64,000 nucleotides of DNA from an uncultured Pelagibacteraceae bacterium (GTDB lineage Bacteria > Pseudomonadota > Alphaproteobacteria > Pelagibacterales > Pelagibacteraceae): contig CACJTS010000001.1 of NCBI GenBank assembly GCA_902596355.1, forward strand, positions 48,662 to 112,661, written 5' to 3'. The translations under genes were made by a program, and so were the position numbers. Each line of letters starts with the position of its first letter. Positions within the stretch are counted from its first letter, which is position 1. Positions 1 to 10,649 of this stretch are shown piece after piece. The notes under the pieces were generated by a model. It worked only from the letters and a program-made list of their open reading frames with translations, made no database searches and had not been told where the DNA came from.

Positions 1-1
1 G

Positions 2-1128
<1,127 letters not shown>

Positions 1129-1133
1129 GAAAA

Positions 1134-1982
1134 ATGGCTACTGGCAGAGATGATTTTGTAATTGCCATTAGGTCAGCTTTTTTAAAAAAAAAAGACAAAC
1201 AAAAATTTTCTTTACTAACTTTAATTTTTTTATCAGTCTTTGTAATTATTTTAAGTAACTTTAATTTTAAAGCAATCCAATTTATAAAAATTGGTATTAA
1301 TGAGGTAATTTATAGATCTTCTTATATTTCATCTATTCCAGAAAATAAAATAAAAGCGATGATATATGATTTTAAATCTCACATGGATTTATATGAAAAT
1401 TATAAACAAGAATTAACTTCTGAAAAAAATATAGAACAAATTGAATTATTAAATAATTTTTTAAATTCAGAAAACAAAAAACTAAGAGATTTAATTGATG
1501 AAAGTATAAGTTCAGAAGAAATATTTGCCAAAGTTTTAATTGATAAAGATAGTCCATATTTAAAATCAGTAGTTTTAAACAAAGGCACTAAAGATAAGGT
1601 AAAACTTGGAATGGCCGTTATTGATGAGGTTTATCTAGTTGGTCAAATAATTGAAGTAAATTATTCTAATTCAAGAGCACTCCTTTTGTCTGATTTAAAT
1701 AGCAAAATACCGTCTGTTTTAGAGCCAGATGATATACAGGCTGTAGTTTCTGGAACTGGAGGCGATTTTGGAATAATTGAACATACCCAAGAAGATTATA
1801 AAGAGGGTTTTAAAAATAGAGAAATAATTGTTTACACTTCAGGCCGTGGTGGATTATTTAAACCAGGTATACCAATTGGAAAAATCGATAAAAGCAAAAC
1901 AGAAAAAATAAATTTTTTCTCTGATTTTACGCAGCTAAATTATGTAAAAATAATTTCTTACAAAGTAGGTGGAGGAAAATAA
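1134..1982 (+). CDS. mreC: Rod shape-determining protein MreC
   Basis: This 282-residue protein has a short cytoplasmic N-terminus, one membrane segment near residues 25-45, and a charged, probably coiled-coil stretch near 65-120. A beta-rich domain follows with the MreC-type SPYLKSVVLNKGTKDKVKLG and GTGGDFGIIE regions. MreC links MreB filaments to the periplasmic cell-wall synthases. It begins five bases after the mreB stop, and its own stop overlaps the mreD start (TAATG). Sequence conservation is modest, as is usual for MreC, but length, topology and position make the call firm. Confidence 0.93.
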   Translation: MATGRDDFVIAIRSAFLKKKDKQKFSLLTLIFLSVFVIILSNFNFKAIQFIKIGINEVIYRSSYISSIPENKIKAMIYDFKSHMDLYENYKQELTSEKNIEQIELLNNFLNSENKKLRDLIDESISSEEIFAKVLIDKDSPYLKSVVLNKGTKDKVKLGMAVIDEVYLVGQIIEVNYSNSRALLLSDLNSKIPSVLEPDDIQAVVSGTGGDFGIIEHTQEDYKEGFKNREIIVYTSGRGGLFKPGIPIGKIDKSKTEKINFFSDFTQLNYVKIISYKVGGGK

Positions 1983-2500
1983 TGTCATCACTTAACAAAA
2001 GTCCTTTTTTAAGGATTTTCGTGTCTTATCTACCCTTAGTAATTTTATTTTTTTCTGTATTTAATGAATTTGATTTTAATTATTTGAAGCTTGATTATTT
2101 TGCATTTAATTTTGTTCATTTACTAATTTTTTTTTGGACTTTAAGGAATCCAGATAAATTAGGTTATCTTGCAATTTTTTTTGCAGGTATTATTAACGAT
2201 GTTGTTATCGGTATCCCATTAGGAATAAGTAGTTTTTGCTATCTCATACTTTGTTCTGTAACAGCCTATATAAGAAATATTACATTATCTCCAAACTTTA
2301 TAAAGGACTGGATATCATTATTATTTACAATTTTATTAATAAACTCAATTCAAGTAATTATTTTAGATTTAGTTTTTTTAATTCAGGTTGATTATACCAA
2401 TTATTTAATTAACTCTGGATTTACATTTTTATTTTATCCAATATTTTTTTTATTATTTAATTTTTTAAACGAAAGAATTTCAGATCAAACAAATGATTAA
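1982..2500 (+). CDS. mreD: Rod shape-determining protein MreD
   Basis: A 172-residue, very hydrophobic protein with about five membrane segments, rich in Phe, Ile and Leu. The motif FAGIINDVVIGIPLGISSF is the characteristic MreD region (G-x-x-x-D-x-x-x-G-x-x-G). MreD is an inner-membrane elongasome partner with no known enzymatic activity. It overlaps mreC by one base and mrdA by eight bases. The call depends on the motif and on its place between mreC and mrdA. Confidence 0.9.
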   Translation: MSSLNKSPFLRIFVSYLPLVILFFSVFNEFDFNYLKLDYFAFNFVHLLIFFWTLRNPDKLGYLAIFFAGIINDVVIGIPLGISSFCYLILCSVTAYIRNITLSPNFIKDWISLLFTILLINSIQVIILDLVFLIQVDYTNYLINSGFTFLFYPIFFLLFNFLNERISDQTND

Positions 2501-4415
2501 ATCTAATTCAGGAATAAGAAAAACAGATGTAATTAATAGACGTATGTTTATAATCGGAGCAGCAAAAGTAATAGTTTTTGTTGCTATTATTGCTCGTTTA
2601 TTTTCTCTACAGATAAATGAAAATAAAAAATATTTAACACTTTCAGACAAAAATAGAATTAGAGAATGGAGACTTCCACCCACAAGAGGAAACATTGTAG
2701 ATTACTTTGGAAACGTGATTGCAGGCAATTTAAAAGTATACCAATTACACATAATTCCAGAACAAGTTGAGAATTTTAATTATTTATTAGTTAGATTAAA
2801 AAATCTTTTAAATTTAAGTGATAAAAAAATTGCAAAGATAAATAAATTAAAGGCAGAACTAAAACCTTGGGACAGTATCATTGTTTCAGAAAATTTGAGC
2901 TGGAGTCAATTTGTAAAAATAAACAATTATTTATATGACCTGGTTGGTGTTAAACCAGTTATGACAATATCTAGAAACTATCCATTCAATGATGTTTATA
3001 CACATGTTCTTGGATATGTAAGTCAACCAAATGAGAAGGAAATTTTAGATAATCAAATTATTCAGGAAAGGTTTGTACCAGGTATGAAGGTAGGTAAACT
3101 AGGTCTGGAAAAGAGACTTGAAAATCATTTAATAGGTACAAATGCAATACAAAGGTACGAAGTTAATGCCTATGGTAAAAGAATTAACCAACTTGAGCAT
3201 CAAAAAGGTCAACAAGGATCAAAAATACGTTTGACTGTGGATACAGAAATACAAAAAGCTTGTGGAGAATTGTTAAATGAAAAGGCAGGATCAATAAGTG
3301 TAATGGATATTTACACAGGAGATATTATTGCAATGTATTCATCACCATCTTATGATCCAAATTTATTTTTATTTGGCATAAGCCAAGATGAATGGCAATT
3401 AATTAGAAACAATCCCCTTAAACCGTTAATTAACAAAACTCTTTCAGGCTTATACTCTCCGGGTTCAACCATAAAACCAATTGTTGCACTTTCAGCTTTA
3501 GAAAACAACGTTATTGATACAAAGTTTAAAGTTAAATGTACAGGAAAGATGGAGTTATATGGACAAACATTTCATTGTTGGAAGGAAAAAGGACATGGTT
3601 GGGTTAGTATGAAAAATGCAATGAAACAATCGTGTGATACTTATTTTTATGAAGTTGCAAGATTGTTAGGTGTTGATAGATTGAATATAACAGCTCAAAA
3701 GTTCGGTTTAGGCAAAAAAGTACTTGGTGAATACTTTGATAATGAAAAAAAAGGACTATTCCCAAATACAAAATGGAAAAAAAATAATCTCGGCAGGGGC
3801 TGGGTATTAGGAGAAACACTAATAACAGGCATTGGTCAAGGCTACATACAATCTACACCCTTACAACTCTGCATGATGACAGCTCAAATTGCAAATGGTG
3901 GATATGCGATAAAACCCAAAATAATTGTGGATAGCAATCCAACTTCTTATGAAGATGCAAAACAATCAATGGAAAGTGGCTTGTTATTTGACTCTAACTC
4001 TGATTCTCTATTAGATAAAAAATTATTTAAAGATAAAAAAAATATTAAGATTATTCAAGAAGCCATGTTTGCTTCAACAAATGAAAGATTTGGAACCTCA
4101 TATAAATCAAGAATTGACGACCCTAAGTATCAATTTGCAGGAAAAACTGGAACAGCACAGGTTAAGAGAATAAGTAAAAGAGAAAGAGAATTAGATTTAG
4201 AATTAGAAGAAATACCTTACAAAGATAGAGACCATGCATTATATGTTGCTTATGGCCCTTATATAAATCCAAGATATGCTTTGAGTATAATTATAGAGCA
4301 TGGTGGTTCAGGAAGTAAGGCAGCAGCACCTATTGCAAAAAAACTATTTAAATTAATTATTGATAGACATGAGTTAAGAAACAAACAATCAAATTTTGAG
4401 AGGATTACAATATAA
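2493..4415 (+). CDS. mrdA: Penicillin-binding protein 2 (peptidoglycan DD-transpeptidase)
   Basis: A 640-residue class B PBP that cross-links peptidoglycan during elongation. It has an N-terminal membrane anchor near residues 20-40, a pedestal domain that opens with LPPTRGNIVDYFGNVIA near 60, and a C-terminal transpeptidase domain. The three active-site motifs are visible: STIK with the nucleophilic serine near 325, SCD near 380 and KTGTAQ near 551. Length matches the MrdA family. The start overlaps the end of mreD by eight bases and rodA follows directly. Confidence 0.96.
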   Translation: MIKSNSGIRKTDVINRRMFIIGAAKVIVFVAIIARLFSLQINENKKYLTLSDKNRIREWRLPPTRGNIVDYFGNVIAGNLKVYQLHIIPEQVENFNYLLVRLKNLLNLSDKKIAKINKLKAELKPWDSIIVSENLSWSQFVKINNYLYDLVGVKPVMTISRNYPFNDVYTHVLGYVSQPNEKEILDNQIIQERFVPGMKVGKLGLEKRLENHLIGTNAIQRYEVNAYGKRINQLEHQKGQQGSKIRLTVDTEIQKACGELLNEKAGSISVMDIYTGDIIAMYSSPSYDPNLFLFGISQDEWQLIRNNPLKPLINKTLSGLYSPGSTIKPIVALSALENNVIDTKFKVKCTGKMELYGQTFHCWKEKGHGWVSMKNAMKQSCDTYFYEVARLLGVDRLNITAQKFGLGKKVLGEYFDNEKKGLFPNTKWKKNNLGRGWVLGETLITGIGQGYIQSTPLQLCMMTAQIANGGYAIKPKIIVDSNPTSYEDAKQSMESGLLFDSNSDSLLDKKLFKDKKNIKIIQEAMFASTNERFGTSYKSRIDDPKYQFAGKTGTAQVKRISKRERELDLELEEIPYKDRDHALYVAYGPYINPRYALSIIIEHGGSGSKAAAPIAKKLFKLIIDRHELRNKQSNFERITI

Positions 4416-5540
4416 ATGTTTCAACAAAATAGATTGAATAATGAGATTACATTACTACAAAAAATAAAAAACTTAGACTATATATTGTTAATTTCTGTTA
4501 TCTTTCTTTCTATAATAAGTGTTTTTGTTATGTATTCTACTGATGGAGGTGAAATACTTTTTCATACAAAAAATCATTTTATAAAACTTGCAGTTTTTTT
4601 CCCACTAATGATTTTTGTAGCTTTTTTTAACATCAAATTTTGGCATAATTTTTCATATATTATTTATAGTTTAGTAATAGTGTTATTAATTTATGTATCT
4701 TTTTTTGGGATTAAGGCCTCAGGTTCGCAAAGATGGATGGATGTATATTTTTTTGTACTTCAGCCATCTGAATTAATGAAAATAGCAATTATAATGTGTC
4801 TTGCTAAATATTATCACAGATTAAAAATAGAAAATGTAAATTCATTCACTAGTATTACAATTGTATTGTCAGTTATATTAATTCCTACTATTTTGGTAGT
4901 TTCTCAGCCTGACCTCGGTACCTCAATACTTATTGCATTAAGTGGATTAATTATATTATGGTTGGGAGGGGTAAAAATTAAATATTTTATTTATTCATTT
5001 ATTACCTTCTTAATTTCACTGCCATTTATAATTTCATTCTTAAAACCCTATCAAAAACTTAGAATACTTACTTTTTTAGACCCTGATAGAGATCCTTTAG
5101 GTGCGGGATACCAAATTATACAATCAAAAATAGCAATTGGTTCAGGTGGTCTTGATGGAAAGGGTTTTTTAAAAGGGACACAGAGTTATTTAGACTTTTT
5201 ACCTGAAAAACACACAGATTTTATATTCACCTTATTCTCAGAAGAGTTTGGTTTTATTGGTTCTGTTGGACTTTTAATATTATACTTTATTATAATTTTA
5301 AGAATTATAAGAATAGGATCTATTTCAAGAAGTAACTTTGCGAGACTTTTTTGTTTTGGTTACGCTTTCGCAATATTTATTTACATTGTGGTAAACTTAT
5401 CTATGGTTTTAGGCTTACTACCTATAGTTGGCTCTCCATTGCCAATAATGTCATATGGCGGCTCTTCAATGTTAGCTACGATGATTGGTTTTGGTATAGT
5501 ATTAAGTGCAAAAATTAATCATAAACAAATGATTGCGTAA
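4416..5540 (+). CDS. rodA: SEDS peptidoglycan glycosyltransferase RodA
   Basis: A 374-residue polytopic protein with about ten membrane segments. SEDS-family landmarks are present: ASGSQRWMDVYFFVLQPSEL near residue 100, SQPDLGTS near 165, LPEKHTDFIFTLFSEEFGF near 265, and PLPIMSYGGSSML near the C-terminus. RodA polymerises glycan strands from lipid II and works with PBP2, encoded immediately upstream with no gap. It is the last gene of the elongasome operon. Confidence 0.96.
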   Translation: MFQQNRLNNEITLLQKIKNLDYILLISVIFLSIISVFVMYSTDGGEILFHTKNHFIKLAVFFPLMIFVAFFNIKFWHNFSYIIYSLVIVLLIYVSFFGIKASGSQRWMDVYFFVLQPSELMKIAIIMCLAKYYHRLKIENVNSFTSITIVLSVILIPTILVVSQPDLGTSILIALSGLIILWLGGVKIKYFIYSFITFLISLPFIISFLKPYQKLRILTFLDPDRDPLGAGYQIIQSKIAIGSGGLDGKGFLKGTQSYLDFLPEKHTDFIFTLFSEEFGFIGSVGLLILYFIIILRIIRIGSISRSNFARLFCFGYAFAIFIYIVVNLSMVLGLLPIVGSPLPIMSYGGSSMLATMIGFGIVLSAKINHKQMIA

Positions 5541-5603
5541 TATAATTTAAATTTGCATAATTTGTCACTCTGAAAATTTAATATTTAATTGTATAACAAC
5601 CCG

Positions 5604-6845
5604 ATGAATAAAAATCTTAAAGTAGGAATAGTTGGAGCAGGTATTCAGGGTGTATCCAACGCTTTATTTCTTCAAAAAAAAGGTTTTAATGTAACCATTT
5701 TTGATAGAGATAATCCAGGTAGCCAAGCTGCCTCTTATGGTAATGCTGGTCATTTTTCTCCTTATGCATCTCTTTCTTTAAATAGAACCGATGTTCTCGC
5801 AGATGTTCCTGCTATGCTCCTAAGTTCTTCAGGCCCGCTAGCTTTAAAATGGAATTATGTCCCTAAAATGATTCCGTGGTTTATAAAATTTATAATGAAC
5901 ACAACAAAATCTAAGATGATGCATACCGCTAAAAATATGCATCAAATTTTAGATTTAGCTTTACCAGCTTACGATGAATTGTTTGAAGAGGTGGACCTAG
6001 AAGGTTTAGTTGAAAATAAGGGTATCCTATATATTTGGAATGATAAAGATTTGAAAAGTAGAGAATTAGAAATAAGAGTTAGAGATGAACTGGGTGTTGA
6101 GCAACAACTAGTCAGCAAATCCGAAATTCATGATCTTGAACCTCATATCAAACCATTTTACCACGCAGGTGTATATTATCCTTATGCAAGACATGCAAGA
6201 AACCCAAAAAGAATTCTTTTAAAATTATTTGATTTATTTTTGAAAAAAGGTGGAAAATTTAACAAAGTAAATATTAAAGATATTGTTTTTGATGAAGAAA
6301 AACCAGTTTTTAAAACTGAAAACCAAAGTTATATTTTTGATAAAGCGGTGATAGCTTGCGGCGCTTTTTCAAAAAAATTAACAGACAATCTTGGTGAAAA
6401 AATACCTTTAGATACAGAACGTGGATATCATGTTCATTTTAAAAATTGTGATCATTTATTAAGTAGACCGGTAATATTTTCTAATCGTGGATTTGGGATA
6501 ACACCGATGGAGCAGGGTTTAAGAGTAGTTGGAACTGTTGAATTCGGTGGATTAGACAATCCATTATCGAAATCAAGAGTTAAAAATTTGATAAGTAATG
6601 CAAAATATATGCTTGGTGATCTACCTGAACATCAGGACGAATGGTTAGGATTTAGACCGACTTTACCAGATTTTCTACCTGTTATGGGGCCATCAAAAAA
6701 TTACAAAAATATTTATTATTGCTTTGGACACCATCATTTAGGATGGACTTTAGGTCCAATTTCTGGAAAGATTGTTTCAGGAATGATTGCGAACGAAAAC
6801 ACAAATTTAGATTTAAAACCTTATAGTTCGCTTAGATTTAGTTAA
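5604..6845 (+). CDS. FAD-dependent D-amino-acid dehydrogenase-like oxidoreductase
   Basis: A 413-residue DAO/DadA-family flavoprotein. The N-terminal dinucleotide-binding motif VGAGIQGVSNALFLQKKG is near residues 9-26, followed by the FDRDNPGSQAASYGNAG stretch typical of DadA-type enzymes. The C-terminal WLGFRPTLPDFLPVMGPS and HHLGWTLGP motifs close the FAD site. The family oxidatively deaminates D-amino acids or related amines to 2-oxo acids. I start it at ATG 5604; an in-frame TTG at 5589 is less likely. It heads a plus-strand run through msrB with tiny gaps. The substrate is not determined. Confidence 0.8.
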   Translation: MNKNLKVGIVGAGIQGVSNALFLQKKGFNVTIFDRDNPGSQAASYGNAGHFSPYASLSLNRTDVLADVPAMLLSSSGPLALKWNYVPKMIPWFIKFIMNTTKSKMMHTAKNMHQILDLALPAYDELFEEVDLEGLVENKGILYIWNDKDLKSRELEIRVRDELGVEQQLVSKSEIHDLEPHIKPFYHAGVYYPYARHARNPKRILLKLFDLFLKKGGKFNKVNIKDIVFDEEKPVFKTENQSYIFDKAVIACGAFSKKLTDNLGEKIPLDTERGYHVHFKNCDHLLSRPVIFSNRGFGITPMEQGLRVVGTVEFGGLDNPLSKSRVKNLISNAKYMLGDLPEHQDEWLGFRPTLPDFLPVMGPSKNYKNIYYCFGHHHLGWTLGPISGKIVSGMIANENTNLDLKPYSSLRFS

Positions 6846-7748
6846 GTGACAAAAGACAATAATTATTTAGCTTACTTATATCTATTTTTAACGGTAACTT
6901 TCTGGGCAGGAAACTTTGTAGTAGGTAAACTTGCAAGTTTTTATGAGGTACCACCTTTTTCATTAAACTTTTATCGATGGCTTTTTGCTTGGTTAATTTT
7001 AGCGCCTTTTACAATCCCTGAAATATTTGAGAAAAGAAACTATATTATAAAGAATTATAAGCTTTTTATTATATTGGGAGTTACGAGCATAACAGTATTT
7101 AACTCTATTGTTTATTATTCTCTAAATTTTACTCAAGTGATTAGCGGGGTATTGATGATTTCAACTATACCCGTGATGATAATGTTGTTTTCATCAATTT
7201 TAAAAATTGAAAAAACAAATATTTTTCAAATTATAGGAGTAGTATTTTCTTTTGCTGGTGTGATTATGATTATAACAAAAGCAAATATAGAGATATTAAA
7301 AAATTTAGATTTTAATAAAGGGGACATAACTATGGTAATAGCAATGTTTTCATGGGCTTTATATTCAACATTGTTAAAGGGAAAACAATATGAGTTAACT
7401 CAAATTTCATTACTTCAAGTAGTTATCACTTTTGGTTTAATCTTTTTAATTCCAGTTTATTTTATTGAATATCAAATTGGATTTAGGATTAATTTAGAAT
7501 TACCATTTATTTTAATTTTATCCTATGTCGTTTTGTTTCCAGGTTTGGCGTCTTTTCTTTTATGGATAAAAGGAATTTCTATGATTGGTGCAAATCGATC
7601 TGGTGTTTTTTTACATTTAATGCCGATTTTAAGTGCAATAATGGCGATGATTTTTTTTAGTGAAAAATTTATGTTTTATCATATTTTAGGCGCTTGTTTT
7701 ATTATTACAGGAATACTTTTATCAAATAAGAAAGTTAAAAATGCTTAA
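6846..7748 (+). CDS. DMT-superfamily permease (EamA type)
   Basis: A 300-residue membrane protein with about ten hydrophobic segments in two EamA repeats. The N-terminal FWAGNFVVGKLA motif and the second-repeat FSWALYSTLLKGK are typical of YdcZ/RhaT/EamA exporters. It begins with GTG directly after the stop of the upstream oxidoreductase, and its end overlaps the next gene by eight bases. Family members usually export amino acids or metabolites. Substrate is unknown. Confidence 0.85.
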   Translation: MTKDNNYLAYLYLFLTVTFWAGNFVVGKLASFYEVPPFSLNFYRWLFAWLILAPFTIPEIFEKRNYIIKNYKLFIILGVTSITVFNSIVYYSLNFTQVISGVLMISTIPVMIMLFSSILKIEKTNIFQIIGVVFSFAGVIMIITKANIEILKNLDFNKGDITMVIAMFSWALYSTLLKGKQYELTQISLLQVVITFGLIFLIPVYFIEYQIGFRINLELPFILILSYVVLFPGLASFLLWIKGISMIGANRSGVFLHLMPILSAIMAMIFFSEKFMFYHILGACFIITGILLSNKKVKNA

Positions 7749-8691
7749 AGTTGCTATATTAGATGATTATCAAAACGTTGCTCAACAATTTGTAGATTTA
7801 GAAAAACTAGCTGGGAAATATGAGTTTAAAGTTTTTAGTGAACCATTTGTAGATGAAGCAGACGCTATTGAACAATTATCTGATTTTGAGGCCTTATTAA
7901 TTATGAGAGAAAGAACTTCAATTACAAAAAATTTAATTGATAATCTAAATGATTTAAAATTTGTAATCACAAGTGGATTACGAAACAAATCTATTGATTT
8001 AGAGGCTGCGAAGAAAAGAAAAATTATAGTTTGTGGAACAGATATAAACTTAAACCCAACACCCGAATTAACTTGGGCATTGATTCTTGGTTTAGCTAGA
8101 AATTTTAAAGAAGAGATTGATAATATGTATCAAGGGTATTGGCAAACTACAATTGGAGTGGAATTGAAAGGAAAAATCCTCGGTTTGATTGGTCTAGGTA
8201 GAGTAGGTACAGAAGTTGCAAAAATTGGAAAAGCATTTGGAATGCAAGTAATGGCCTGGAGTGAAAACTTGAGCTTAGACAAGTGCAAAGAATTAGATGT
8301 ACTCCCTTGTAGCAAAGATGACTTAATCACAAATTCTGATGTACTTTCAATTCATGTTCAAGGAGGTGAAAGATACAAAGACTGTATTACCATAAAAGAA
8401 TTTGATAAAATGAAAAAGACAGCTTTTTTGATAAATACTTCTAGAGGACCTATTGTTAATGAGGATGATTTAATTATCGCATTGTCAACCAATGTAATTG
8501 CAGGAGCGGGAATAGATGTTTATGACAAAGAACCTCTTCCAGAGAATAACAAACTTAGATTTTTACCTAATGCACTTCTTACTCCACACATAGGTTATGT
8601 GACAGCAGAAAATTATAGTATTTTTTACAATCAAATGATTGAAGGATTAGAGGCTTGTGTTGATGGAAAGCCAGTACGTGTTTTAGAGTAA
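7741..8691 (+). CDS. D-2-hydroxyacid dehydrogenase, NAD-binding
   Basis: A 316-residue protein of the D-isomer-specific 2-hydroxyacid dehydrogenase family, resembling phosphoglycerate dehydrogenase-like enzymes. The NAD-binding motif LGLIGLGRVGTEVAK lies near residue 148. Catalytic elements follow: NTSRGPIVNE (Arg), IDVYDKEPLP (Glu) and LTPHIGYVT (His). Such enzymes interconvert 2-hydroxy and 2-oxo acids. Its place after an amino-acid oxidase suggests reduction or oxidation of the 2-oxo acid produced there, which is an inference. Confidence 0.85.
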   Translation: MLKVAILDDYQNVAQQFVDLEKLAGKYEFKVFSEPFVDEADAIEQLSDFEALLIMRERTSITKNLIDNLNDLKFVITSGLRNKSIDLEAAKKRKIIVCGTDINLNPTPELTWALILGLARNFKEEIDNMYQGYWQTTIGVELKGKILGLIGLGRVGTEVAKIGKAFGMQVMAWSENLSLDKCKELDVLPCSKDDLITNSDVLSIHVQGGERYKDCITIKEFDKMKKTAFLINTSRGPIVNEDDLIIALSTNVIAGAGIDVYDKEPLPENNKLRFLPNALLTPHIGYVTAENYSIFYNQMIEGLEACVDGKPVRVLE

Positions 8692-8693
8692 CG

Positions 8694-9593
8694 ATGGATT
8701 TACCAGTGGTTAATCATGAGGATTATTTTGCCAAAATTGGAGATGATCATAAATTTCCTATAAACAAGTTTGGAGAATTGGCAAATTATTTGATCCAAAA
8801 TAAAATCGTTAAAAAGTTTCATAAACCATATGCTTGTTCGCTTGAAACATTGAGTTATGCACATTCAAAAGATTATATCTCTAAGATCAAAAATAAAAAT
8901 TTAAGTAAAGAGGAAGTAAAAAAAATTGGATTTCCACTTGTTGATAGTGTTGTTCAGAGATCATTAGTAGCTACTGGTGGTACTGTTTTAGCTTCTAAAC
9001 TAGCAATTAATTACGGAATATCATGTAATACTGCTGGAGGTAGTCATCACGCAAACTACGATGGCGGAGCTGGATACTGCGTTTTTAATGATGTAGCTGT
9101 TGCTGCTCATTATTTACTAAATAGAGGTTTGGCTAACAAAATATTAATTGTTGATTTAGATGTTCATCAAGGAAACGGAAATTCAGAAATTTTTAAAGAA
9201 AATAGAAGTGTTTTTACGTTCAGTATGCACTCTAAAACTAACTATCCAGCCAAAAAATCTAATAGCGATTTAGATGTGGATCTAGAGGATAATTTAGAGG
9301 ATGTTGCTTACATTAATACACTTAAACATTATTTAAATGAATTAAATCAAGAAAAATTTGATTTTGTTTTTTATATAGCTGGAGTAGATATTCATTTTAA
9401 CGATAGACTAGGTAAACTAAAAATATCTGATGAAGGGATTAAATCTAGAGACGAGCTTGTTATTGAAAACTTTTTTTCTAAAAGAATACCCTTTTGTGGT
9501 GTTTTAGGCGGTGGTTATAATAAAGATTTTAAAAAATTAGTTGAATTACATTCAATCTTACATAAATCCTGTGCTAAATATATAGGGTCATGA
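8694..9593 (+). CDS. Histone deacetylase-family hydrolase (class II/acetylpolyamine amidohydrolase-like)
   Basis: A 299-residue zinc deacetylase. Family motifs are in order: AGGSHHANYDGGAGYCVFND with the catalytic His-His pair near 116-117, IVDLDVHQGNG with Asp and His zinc ligands near 157-159, AGVDIHFNDRLGKL with the third Asp ligand, and GVLGGGYN near the end. Bacterial relatives remove acetyl groups from small amides or proteins. It overlaps msrB by four bases (ATGA). Substrate is not evident from context. Confidence 0.88.
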   Translation: MDLPVVNHEDYFAKIGDDHKFPINKFGELANYLIQNKIVKKFHKPYACSLETLSYAHSKDYISKIKNKNLSKEEVKKIGFPLVDSVVQRSLVATGGTVLASKLAINYGISCNTAGGSHHANYDGGAGYCVFNDVAVAAHYLLNRGLANKILIVDLDVHQGNGNSEIFKENRSVFTFSMHSKTNYPAKKSNSDLDVDLEDNLEDVAYINTLKHYLNELNQEKFDFVFYIAGVDIHFNDRLGKLKISDEGIKSRDELVIENFFSKRIPFCGVLGGGYNKDFKKLVELHSILHKSCAKYIGS

Positions 9594-9964
9594 CAAAAAA
9601 AATAAATCCAAATTTAACTGCAGAGCAAAAATTAATCTTGTTCGAAGAAGGAACTGAGCGCGCAGGCTCAAGCGAACTTAATCATGAAAAGAGAGAAGGA
9701 AGTTTTCATTGTGCAAATTGTGGAGAAAAATTATTTGACTCAAAAACAAAATATGAAAGTGGATCAGGCTGGCCTTCATTTTATGATTCTTTACCAGATG
9801 TGTTTGAAACCAAAACGGATCATCATATAGGTTACGAAAGAACCGAGTATCATTGTAAAAAATGTGGAGGACATCATGGTCATATATTTGATGATGGACC
9901 TGAACCTACGGGAAAAAGATTTTGTAATAACGGCGTTTGTTTAATTTTTAAACCAAAAGAGTAA
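9590..9964 (+). CDS. msrB: Peptide-methionine (R)-S-oxide reductase MsrB
   Basis: A 124-residue protein repairing methionine-R-sulfoxide in oxidised proteins. Two CxxC pairs (CANC near 37 and CKKC near 84) form the structural zinc site. The GSGWPSF motif and the C-terminal RFCNNGVCLIF contain the catalytic region, with the redox Cys in RFC. Family length is normal. It is the last gene of the plus-strand run, and its end faces grxC, another thiol-redox gene, convergently ten bases away. Confidence 0.95.
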   Translation: MTKKINPNLTAEQKLILFEEGTERAGSSELNHEKREGSFHCANCGEKLFDSKTKYESGSGWPSFYDSLPDVFETKTDHHIGYERTEYHCKKCGGHHGHIFDDGPEPTGKRFCNNGVCLIFKPKE

Positions 9965-9974
9965 ATTATTAAAA

Positions 9975-10232
9975 TTAATTTTTTAAAAGATCTTGAAGTT
10001 TATTTTCTTTTTCTAGTGCTCTAACTTCATCGTAACCACCAATATGCTGATCATCAAAAAAGATCTGCGGGATTGTTCTTTTGCCATTTGCTTTTTTAAT
10101 CATCTCGTCAGCAGCACCTGCAACTTTTGAAATATCAATTTCATTATAAGGAGCGTTATTTCTAGCTAATAATCTTTTTGCAGCTTCACAATAATTGCAT
10201 AGTGGACCTGTATACATGGTAATTTTTTTCAT
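9975..10232 (-). CDS. grxC: Glutaredoxin 3
   Basis: An 85-residue thioredoxin-fold protein. The active site is CNYC near residues 12-15, in place of the more common CPYC, so the proline is replaced by Asn. The cis-proline motif TIPQIFFD and the glutathione-binding HIGGYDEV follow near 57-71. It reduces disulfides with glutathione. It is preceded on the same strand, three bases away, by a DUF2805 protein, and probably shares its transcript. Confidence 0.93.
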   Translation of the reverse strand: MKKITMYTGPLCNYCEAAKRLLARNNAPYNEIDISKVAGAADEMIKKANGKRTIPQIFFDDQHIGGYDEVRALEKENKLQDLLKN

Positions 10233-10235
10233 GGA

Positions 10236-10532
10236 TTACAGATAGTCACCTTTTTTAATTTTACTAGTTATTTCTTTTCTAGAATATTCGAACTTTTTTC
10301 GATGTTTAATACTTTTTTGATTTACTCTTTTTCTCCACAATCTGAAAGAAGATGGTTTAAGTGATCTTCGCATAATTTTAATTACATCAGATTCTTTCTT
10401 GCCTGTTTTTTTTTCAATTTCCTCAAAAGTTATCCGATCTGCCCAGGCCGCCCAAATGATCCAATCCGGATCGTCCATTTTGGGCTCTGGATTTTTGACT
10501 TTAGTAATTGGCCTGTGACCTTTTTTTTTCAT
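10236..10532 (-). CDS. TIGR03643/DUF2805 family protein
   Basis: A 98-residue, basic protein recognised by the block DPDWIIWAAWADRITFEEIE and the following SLKPSSFRLWRKRV motif, both characteristic of the DUF2805 (TIGR03643) family. The Arg/Lys-rich end and the helix-turn-helix-like spacing of the middle part would fit nucleic-acid binding, but the function is unknown. It is upstream of grxC on the minus strand. Its upstream region is shared with the divergent hairpin/LysE unit. Confidence 0.8.
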   Translation of the reverse strand: MKKKGHRPITKVKNPEPKMDDPDWIIWAAWADRITFEEIEKKTGKKESDVIKIMRRSLKPSSFRLWRKRVNQKSIKHRKKFEYSRKEITSKIKKGDYL

Positions 10533-10583
10533 AAATCCTTTATATTTGAAAAAAAAATTTAATGCATTTTTTTTAGCCTCTGA

Positions 10584-10589
10584 TATTAT
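10584..10589 (+). promoter_or_regulatory. Possible -10 element for the hairpin RNA/LysE unit
   Basis: TATTAT sits six bases before the left arm of the hairpin at 10595. If used, transcription would start at or near the first base of the stem. No convincing -35 box is seen at the right distance, so support is weak. Confidence 0.3.
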
Positions 10590-10594
10590 GTATT

Positions 10595-10649
10595 AGATAG
10601 TCCTTCTTAGCCATCTTTAGCTCCCGGTTTTTAAGGACTATCTTTTTTT
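10595..10649 (+). terminator. Perfect 11-bp hairpin with U-tract abutting the lysE-type start (attenuator or small RNA)
   Basis: AGATAGTCCTT at 10595-10605 is exactly complementary to AAGGACTATCT at 10633-10643. The loop is 27 bases and contains the C-rich AGCTCCCGG. A run of seven T at 10643-10649 follows, and the ATG of the next gene starts at the very next base. The structure has the form of an intrinsic terminator. It could end a roughly 50-base small RNA, attenuate the exporter gene, or form part of a switch. No ligand class is recognised. Confidence 0.7.

Noticed and set aside
5589..5603. TTG start giving the DadA-like protein five more residues
   Set aside because: The ATG at 5604 leads directly into the family's N-terminal motif and the extra residues have no counterpart.
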